NCBI GenBank assembly: GCA_031275955.1
Contig: JAISNZ010000143.1
Location: forward strand, 1 to 12,893
Reading direction: 5' to 3'
Source: Desulfovibrio sp.
GTDB lineage: Bacteria > Desulfobacterota > Desulfovibrionia > Desulfovibrionales > Desulfovibrionaceae
Length of the DNA stretch: 12,893 bases
This document shows, piece by piece, positions 6,695 to 12,893 of this stretch. How positions within the stretch are numbered: the stretch's first letter is position 1; every line of letters starts with the position of its first letter. Position numbers and translations under genes: made by a program. The notes under the pieces were generated by a model, which searched no databases, had not been told where the DNA came from, and worked only from the letters and a program-made list of their open reading frames with translations.

Positions 6695-8204
6695 CCGGCG
6701 TCCCTCCTTCCGCGGCCGCTTCCGGACGGGAAAAGGCCAACTGGATAACGGCGTAGTGGTTGGCTTCTTCCCGGCTCAGCTCTCCCGCGATCCGTCCCTG
6801 AGCCATGACATAGATCCTGTCGCTCATGCCCAGCACCTCGGGCAGTTCCGAGGAGATCATGAGGATGCCGGCTCCCTGCCGGACAAGCTCGTCCATCAGG
6901 CTGTAAATGTTGCTTTTGGAGCCGATGTCAATGCCCCGCGTGGGTTCGTCGAAGATGAAGGTGTGGGCCTGGGAAAGCAGCCATTTGGCCAGGACGACCT
7001 TCTGCTGGGTGCCTCCGCTCAGGAAATTCGTCAGTTTTTCCACGGTGGGGGTGCTGATTTCCAAATCGTCCACATATTTTTGGACCGCCGCGCGTTCCTT
7101 GCGCCGGCGGATAATTCCCCGCGGGTTCAGCCGGCTCAGGGCGGAGATGACGGTATTTTCCCGTATGGGCAGGGAGAGGGCGAGGCCCTCGCGTTTGCGG
7201 TCTTCGGGGAGAAAGGCGATGCCCGCGCGGCTGGCGGTCTGGGGGTTGCCGCGGGGCAGGGGCTTTCCCCTGACCAGGACGTCCCCGCTCTTGTAGGCGT
7301 CTATCCCGAAGGCGGCCCTGGCGACCTCGCTCCGCCCGGAACCCACAAGCCCCGCCACGCCGACGATTTCGCCGGAGCGCACCTGCAGGCTGACGTTTTT
7401 GAAAACCCCGCCGGAAAGGTTCCGGAGGGCGAACAGGGTCTCTCCCCGCTCCGAGGGCGTGCGGGTATAGACGTTCTCGATTCTGCGCCCGGCAATGCCC
7501 TCGACGATCCGGTCCATGGAGGTCTGCGCGATGGCCGTGGTGGAGATCCTTTTTCCGTCCCGCATGATGGTGACGCGGTCGCCGATTTCAAAGATTTCCT
7601 CAAGGCGGTGGGAGATGTAAAACATGCCCACGCCCTTTTCCCTGAGGGCGGCGATAATCCGGAAGAGTTCCGCAATTTCGGCGCTGGTGAGGGAGCTGGT
7701 GGGCTCGTCAAAGACTATGATCTTGGCGTTCTTCGAGAGGGCCTTGGTGATTTCGATCATCTGCTGGTTGGCGATGCTGAGATTCCTTAGCAGGGTGCGG
7801 GGGGAAACGGCGATGCCGATGGAGGCCAGCAGGGCTTCCGTCCGCCTTTCCATCTCCCGGCGGTTGAGCAAGGGGCCTTTGTGGATTTCATGCCCCAGGA
7901 AAATGTTGTCGGCAACGGAGAGCTCGGGGACAAGGGTGAGTTCCTGGTAGATCATGGCGATGCCGATCTGTTCCGAAATTTTGGGGCTGTTCTTCCGCAG
8001 GGGCGTCCCCTCCAGCAGCAGTTCCCCTTCATCGGCCGCATAGGCGCCGGAGAGGAGTTTCATCAGGGTCGATTTTCCCGCCCCGTTTTCTCCGACGATC
8101 ACATGGACTTCGCCGGCGCGCAAATCGACGGAAACGTCCTCCAAAGCCTTAACGCCCGGGAAACTCTTGGAAATATGCCGAAATTCCAGCAGAGGGGCCG
8201 TCAT
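6684..8204 (-). CDS. sugar-type ABC transporter ATP-binding protein (RbsA/MglA family)
   Basis: A 506-residue double-domain ATPase that powers an RbsC-type permease at the inner membrane. The first half has a full Walker A (GENGAGKST, 38-46), Walker B ending in DEP (161-168) and switch H199, but a degenerate signature LSIANQQ (142-148). The second half has a degenerate Walker A (GLVGSGRSE, 285-293), an intact signature LSGGTQQ (395-401), Walker B FIFDEP (416-421) and Ser-Ser where the switch His would be. This asymmetry is normal for the family: one good and one poor ATP site. The length matches RbsA. The start overlaps the regulator stop (ATGA), and the end overlaps the first permease by 11 nt. 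The substrate cannot be told from this subunit. Confidence 0.95.
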   Translation of the reverse strand: MTAPLLEFRHISKSFPGVKALEDVSVDLRAGEVHVIVGENGAGKSTLMKLLSGAYAADEGELLLEGTPLRKNSPKISEQIGIAMIYQELTLVPELSVADNIFLGHEIHKGPLLNRREMERRTEALLASIGIAVSPRTLLRNLSIANQQMIEITKALSKNAKIIVFDEPTSSLTSAEIAELFRIIAALREKGVGMFYISHRLEEIFEIGDRVTIMRDGKRISTTAIAQTSMDRIVEGIAGRRIENVYTRTPSERGETLFALRNLSGGVFKNVSLQVRSGEIVGVAGLVGSGRSEVARAAFGIDAYKSGDVLVRGKPLPRGNPQTASRAGIAFLPEDRKREGLALSLPIRENTVISALSRLNPRGIIRRRKERAAVQKYVDDLEISTPTVEKLTNFLSGGTQQKVVLAKWLLSQAHTFIFDEPTRGIDIGSKSNIYSLMDELVRQGAGILMISSELPEVLGMSDRIYVMAQGRIAGELSREEANHYAVIQLAFSRPEAAAEGGTPDER

Positions 8205-8962
8205 GTCCGCTCCTCTTCCGCCGGCCCCGCACCTTCCCGGACAGGGGGAAGATCCCCGGCCGCAAGGGAGTCCGGCATCTTCGCCGCGTCAAGGCGCACC
8301 TTGCGCAGGACGTCCGTCAGGTGTTCCGTCATGGAACGCCGGGCCCGGGCGGCGTCGCCGGCCTGGATGTCCCGGAAGATCCGGTGGTGGAATTCATTGC
8401 TCGCGGCATTGCCGTGGACGCGGACAAAGCTGCGCAGCCAGACGGTATACAGCGCCTTGAGCATTTCCACGGAACGGAAGATGATGCTGTTCCGGGAGGC
8501 CCGGGCGATGGCCAGATGAAAATCCATGTCGTAGAGGGCGAAGCGTTCCTGGTCGTGGATATGCCGCGCCGAGAGGGCCAGGGCGCGGGCCATGCCCTCC
8601 CGGTCTTCCGGGCCGGCCTTTGCCGCGGCGAGGGCGGCGCCCTGGGATTCGACCCCTATGCGGAACTCCGTCAGGGTTTCAAGATTGGAATAGGCTTCAA
8701 GTAGGATGGGAAGCTGGAGATTGCTGAAGACATCCACATTGATGTCCTTCAGAAAGTAGCCTTCTCCGTGCCGGACATCAAGGATGCCCAGGGCGTTGAG
8801 CCGGTTGAGGGCCGTGCGCACCGTGTTTCTGCTGACGCCTATGGACAGGACGAGTTCATTCTCGGAAGGGATCTTCGCCCCCGGCTCATAGCCCTGGGCC
8901 GCGATAATCGCCAGAATGTGGTTAAAGGTCTCATCGCTGAGGTTGATCTTTTCGATGGACAT
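8201..8962 (-). CDS. GntR-family transcriptional regulator, FadR/FCD subfamily
   Basis: A 253-residue cytoplasmic DNA-binding regulator, probably a ligand-released repressor. The N-terminal winged helix-turn-helix (about 8-72) holds the GntR signature IPSENELVLSIGVSRNTVRTAL followed by the wing RHGEGYFL (64-71). The C-terminal helical FCD domain (about 95-225) shows the metal-site pattern D145-x-x-F-H149, H192/H193 and H214. FCD domains usually bind carboxylates or sugar acids through this metal, so the ligand may be an acid. It is first in the operon, and its stop overlaps the ATPase start as ATGA, which couples the two. A CGAGGA lies upstream of the ATG. The tandem repeat just upstream suggests autoregulation. 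Confidence 0.93.
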   Translation of the reverse strand: MSIEKINLSDETFNHILAIIAAQGYEPGAKIPSENELVLSIGVSRNTVRTALNRLNALGILDVRHGEGYFLKDINVDVFSNLQLPILLEAYSNLETLTEFRIGVESQGAALAAAKAGPEDREGMARALALSARHIHDQERFALYDMDFHLAIARASRNSIIFRSVEMLKALYTVWLRSFVRVHGNAASNEFHHRIFRDIQAGDAARARRSMTEHLTDVLRKVRLDAAKMPDSLAAGDLPPVREGAGPAEEERT

Positions 8963-8996
8963 GGCGCTGTCCTCGGGGTGAAAATGCCCGGTAGAT

Positions 8997-9029
8997 CATA
9001 CGTCACTTATGGTACGTCACTTATGGTAC
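8997..9029. promoter_or_regulatory. probable operator: tandem 14-bp repeat with a near-palindrome
   Basis: The 14-mer tacgtcacttatgg occurs twice head to tail (8999-9012 and 9013-9026), followed by the first three bases of a third copy. The first copy lies in catacgtcacttatg (8997-9011), a 15-bp dyad matching at 12 of 14 non-central positions, with a GT-N-AC core like the short dyads bound by FCD-type GntR regulators. In the second copy one half-site is degraded. It sits 35-64 nt upstream of the GntR gene start, the usual place for an autoregulatory operator. Binding by that regulator is inferred from position and symmetry. Confidence 0.55.
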
Positions 9030-9051
9030 AAGTTGCGGGAAGAGAAGGCAA
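9023..9051 (-). promoter_or_regulatory. candidate sigma-70 promoter of the transporter operon
   Basis: On the minus strand TTGCCT (9051-9046) and TACCAT (9028-9023) are separated by 17 bp. This resembles a weak -35/-10 pair (four of six bases in each). The repeat/operator overlaps the -10 and the predicted start, as expected for a repressed promoter. An alternative -10, TATGAT at 9000-8995, lacks a good -35. The assignment is by eye only. Confidence 0.35.
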
Positions 9052-9076
9052 CAAAAATTTTGCGGCACAAAAATTT
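9051..9076 (-). repeat. A/T-tract direct and inverted repeat upstream of the regulator promoter
   Basis: The plus strand reads acaaaaattt at 9051-9060 and again at 9067-9076, a 16-bp period. Read as an inverted repeat on the minus strand, AAATTTTTG and CAAAATTTT flank a 5-nt loop (9054-9076). It could be an UP-like element for the promoter just downstream, or the T-rich tail of a terminator for ybeY. It is AT-rich in a GC-rich surrounding. Confidence 0.4.
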
Positions 9077-9082
9077 CGCGGT

Positions 9083-9099
9083 TCGGGGCGGAGCCCCAA
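9083..9099 (-). terminator. weak candidate terminator hairpin after ybeY
   Basis: Just downstream of the ybeY stop, the minus strand can form GGGGC-TCC-GCCCC, extended by a T-G and a T-A pair. The first T run (five T, 9069-9073) comes about nine bases after the stem, further than in a typical intrinsic terminator. A second A/T-rich inverted repeat follows. Termination here is plausible because a new regulated operon starts downstream. Confidence 0.35.
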
Positions 9100-9103
9100 G
9101 CCG

Positions 9104-9514
9104 TCAGGTTTCCCGCGTGCTTTGTTCCAGGAGGGCCGTGAGCCGGTCCATCTCCGGGCCGTGGTTCCGGCCCAGGAGGTGCGCCAGGCCGTGGGCCAGG
9201 AGGCGCCGGACATATCCGGCCGGTTCCTGGCCGTAGAGGAAGCATTCGCGGCATACGGTTTCCGGGGCCAGGACAAGGCTGCCCAGGGAGGCGTTTCCCG
9301 AGGGGAAGGAGAGGATGTTGGTGGGTCCTGGGCGGCGCAGGTGCCTTTGCTGCAAATGTTCCATGTCGGCGTCGTTGACCAGCAGGAGTTCCACGGCCGC
9401 TTCGGGGGTTCCGGCCGCCGCCAGCATGGCGCTGAGCAGGGAGCGCAGTTCCGGGCGGGCGAAGGGGAGCTTCCAGACTCCGGCCCGGGGGCGGGCAAAG
9501 ACGTCGGCGGGCAT
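9104..9514 (-). CDS. ybeY: endoribonuclease YbeY
   Basis: YbeY is a zinc-dependent endoribonuclease involved in 16S rRNA 3' maturation and ribosome quality control in the cytoplasm. The protein has 136 residues, slightly short for the family. The three metal-binding histidines keep the family spacing (H108, H112, H118) within HGLAHLLGRNH. The family form is HGxLHLxGYDH, so Ala replaces Leu and Arg-Asn replaces Tyr-Asp. The upstream hallmark GPTNILSFP (63-71) and the following APETV segment are also present. It starts 66 nt after the 7TM-HD stop. An AGGA lies about 12 nt and a GGAGG about 20 nt upstream of the ATG, a loose ribosome binding site. It is the last gene of the phoH block. Identification rests on the His motif plus the neighbourhood. 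Confidence 0.87.
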   Translation of the reverse strand: MPADVFARPRAGVWKLPFARPELRSLLSAMLAAAGTPEAAVELLLVNDADMEHLQQRHLRRPGPTNILSFPSGNASLGSLVLAPETVCRECFLYGQEPAGYVRRLLAHGLAHLLGRNHGPEMDRLTALLEQSTRET

Positions 9515-9580
9515 GGTCTTTTTTCCTGTCCTCCGTCTTTTCAGGCTAAAAATTATGCCGATTTTCAGCGTGACTGGGAA

Positions 9581-11984
9581 TTACTGAGGAAGGGCGGAGA
9601 CCGGGGGGAAGGCGGTCTCGCTGTCCCGGTTCGTTCCGCCGGAAGGAGAGGTATAGGCGTAAGAGGGTTTGGAGGAGGAACCCGCCGGGACGGGGGAGGC
9701 GTCAGCGGGCAGGCTCGCCGGCCAGGGACGGAAGGGGGCGGCGGGCGGCTCTTCCCCGGGAGCGGCCTTCTGGGCCTCGGTCTTTTCTTTGGCGCCTTTT
9801 TCCGGATAGGAAACGCGGTGATGAAAGATGCCGCGCAGGACTCCGCTGAAGGTGTCGGCCAGTCTGTCCAGGTCGCGGAAGGTCAGTTCCGTCTCATCCA
9901 GCTGGCCGGTGGCGTAGATGGTTTTGATGATGGTGGAGATGTGCTGGCGCAGGCGGTGGGGGGTGGGGTCCTCCAGGGTGCGGCTGGAGGCCTCCACGGC
10001 GTCGGCCAGCATGATCAGGGCGGCTTCGTTGGATTGGGGCCTGGGTCCCGGATAGCGGAAATCCTCTTCCTTGGGCGGGACGGCGTCCGTCTGTTGCAGG
10101 GCTTTCTGGTAAAAATACTGGATGAGGCCGGTGCCGTGGTGCTGGCGGATGATGTCGATGACCTCCCGGCCCAGGTGTTCCTGGGTTGCCAGTTCCACGC
10201 CCTGTTTGACGTGGGAAATGAGGATCAGGGCGCTCATGGAGGGGGCGAGCTTGTCGTGGGGATTTTCCTCGGAGTTCTGGTTTTCGATGAAATAGGAGGC
10301 TTTGAGGGTTTTGCCGATGTCGTGATACAGGGCGGCCACTTTGGCCAGCAGGCTGTATGCCCCCACGGTCTTGGCCCCTGCCTCCACCATGTTGGAGACG
10401 ATGAGGGAGTGGTGGTAGGTGCCGGGAGCCTTGAGCATGAGGTCGCGCAGGAGGGGCTGTTCCAGGTTCAGGAGTTCCATGAGGCGGGAGCGGGAGGTAT
10501 AGTTGAAGACCAGTTCGACGACCGGAGCCAGCGCCAGGGTGAGGAGCAGGGAGAGGATGGCGTGGGCGGTCAGGGAGAGGGCCTCGGGAAGATAGCGGGT
10601 ATAGGGGCCTCCCTGGAGGAAGGTGCCGCCGAGCCAGAGGGCGAAAAGGCCCGCCAGGAGGGGCAGGACGGATTTGACCAGATCCTGGCGGGAATAGGTG
10701 CGGTTGATCAGCCAGGTATTCCACATGTAGGCCAGGAAATAGAACAGGAAGAGGCCGATCCCGCTGAAACCGGCGGGGCTCATGCCGGTGCAGAAAAAGG
10801 CGATGAGCAGGCCGGTCACCGCGTAGCGCCTGGTGGTGAAGATCATGGCGGCCAGCCCGGCGGCTCCGGTTACGGGCACGGCGTAGGCCAGGCTGCCGAC
10901 GGCAAAGGCGGGGGAGTTGGCGGCCAGTTCCAGGGCCAGAAGGGAGAAGCCCTTTGCGGTCAGGGAAAAAAGGAAGACGAGGACAGCCAGAAAGACGTAG
11001 TCTCTGGTGTCCATGGGGGAGATGGGCTTGTTGCTGGGGGCGAAGAGCAGGCCCAGAGTCATGAGCAGGGAGCAGACGGACATGCCCAGAAACAGGTTTT
11101 CGTTGAAACGGCTGGAGGCGCGGTTGAGCAGGGACTGCATCTTGATCTGCTGCTCGACCGTGACCCGGTCTCCCTGGCGGATGAGGATTTCGCCGCGCTG
11201 CATCTGGAGAAAGACCGGCTGCACGGCGGCTTCCGCGGCGGCGGCGCGGGAGGCGGTGGTTTCATAATTGGGGATCAGGGTGGCGCGCAGGGTGCGGGAG
11301 AAGAACTGGAGGAGGGCGCGTTTGCTCTGGGCGGGCAGGGACTGCTGGTTGACCGCCAGGGACACGAGCAGTTCCAGGCTTTTGAGGTCCTGCAGGGAGG
11401 TGGCGTCGGAGAACAGTCTTTCCTCTCCGGTTTCCAGGTTGCGCAGGATGGCGCCGCCCTTGTAGGGCAGGATGACGCGCATCTCCTGCAGGACTCCTTC
11501 GCGCAGCGTCTTTTCCGCCAGAGGCAGGAGGACGTCGGTGATCACGGCCTGGTTTTTGGGGTCCGCGAGGGCGGTGAGGGATGCGAGGGAGAAATCCTCC
11601 CCCCATTCCTCGGCGAGGCGGCGGCGCAGGGCGTCCCGCGCCTCGGCGTTGTCCGTCTCGCGCAGGGCCTGGAGCAGGGAGAGGACCTCGCCGCGCTGTT
11701 CCTCTATCGGGGCGGTGACCAGATCAAGGACAAGGGGCTGCAGGTTTTTGGCCTGCTCCCGTTTGGCCCTGGCCGCGGCGCTGTCTTCAAAGAGAAAGCT
11801 GCGGTCGGCCATGACGTCGGAGGTGGCGATCTCTCCGGCCAGGAACAGGCGTTTTCTGGGGGAGAAATCCGTGGAAGCCAGGGCGGACAGGAGGATGAGG
11901 ACAAGGGCCAGGCCGAAAAAGCCCCGGGGAGGCAGGCGGCGGCGCAGGCGCTGCAGAAGCAGGCCGAGGGGGGAGGGGGCCTTG

Positions 11985-12010
<26 letters not shown>
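9581..12010 (-). CDS. pgpH: 7TM-HD membrane phosphohydrolase, PgpH type (probable c-di-AMP phosphodiesterase)
   Basis: An 809-residue membrane protein of the 7TMR-HD family. In Gram-positive bacteria PgpH hydrolyses cyclic di-AMP to pApA. Order of parts: one N-terminal membrane segment (about 31-46), an extracytoplasmic 7TMR-HDED domain (about 50-300), a multi-span membrane block (about 305-505), then a cytoplasmic HD domain (about 525-735). HD metal ligands visible include the HH pair at 533-534, H563-D564, H600, H624-H625 and D670. The last 70 or so residues are Pro/Ala/Ser-rich and probably disordered. The ATG at 12010 gives a normal N-terminus. An in-frame ATG at 12052 would add 14 residues inside phoH. 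Neither has a strong Shine-Dalgarno, so the start is uncertain. It lies between phoH and ybeY, a common arrangement. Activity on c-di-AMP is inferred from the family. Confidence 0.88.

Positions 12011-12893
<883 letters not shown>

Noticed and set aside
5636..6748. Plus-strand open frame rich in His, Asp and Glu opposite the first permease
   Set aside because: It is a mirror of hydrophobic codons of a conserved permease. It has no recognisable domain and no plausible independent start signal.
8997..9029. Tandem repeat as a CRISPR fragment
   Set aside because: There are only two 14-bp copies directly abutting with no spacers and no cas genes. An operator explains it better.

Overview
All genes in this 12.9 kb window lie on the minus strand. 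Coding DNA is GC-rich, with long antisense open frames that are by-products of codon bias. Right to left (the direction of transcription) there is a housekeeping block, a seven-gene transport/metabolism operon, and a last housekeeping gene. The order phoH - 7TM-HD (PgpH-type) - ybeY, the high GC and the YbeY motif GPTNILSFP suggest a Gram-negative such as a Desulfovibrionaceae relative (Desulfobacterota). That placement is inference from general knowledge and was not tested.

Region 1 (12893-9104): the 3' part of phoH (N-terminus outside the window), a c-di-AMP phosphodiesterase-like 7TM-HD protein with a proline-rich tail, and ybeY. phoH and the 7TM-HD gene overlap, and ybeY follows 66 nt later.

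Region 2 (9103-8963): a short AT-rich control region. It holds a tandem 14-bp repeat whose first copy sits in a near-palindrome, a weak promoter candidate and A/T tracts. It probably controls the next operon and is the likely operator of the GntR/FCD regulator.

Region 3 (8962-1281): regulator - RbsA-like ATPase - two RbsC-like permeases - UPF0261/Tm-1-like protein - PEP-hydrolase-like TIM barrel - RbsB-like binding protein. The first three genes overlap (ATGA and 11 nt), the next gaps are 20 and 26 nt, then come a 167-nt GC-rich hairpin-bearing spacer and a 56-nt spacer. The transporter set is complete, but no sugar kinase, isomerase or aldolase of a known sugar pathway is present. The only enzyme-like genes are the Tm-1-like/TIM-barrel pair, which correspond to the two halves of the tomato virus-resistance protein Tm-1. 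The most interesting reading is an undescribed uptake-and-catabolism system in which this pair processes the imported ligand and the regulator senses the ligand or a product.

Region 4 (1280-1): prmC, preceded by a perfect 12-bp hairpin and followed by 253 nt without a recognisable gene. That tail holds several palindromes, including an AT-rich hairpin that overlaps an extended -10 promoter-like sequence on the plus strand.
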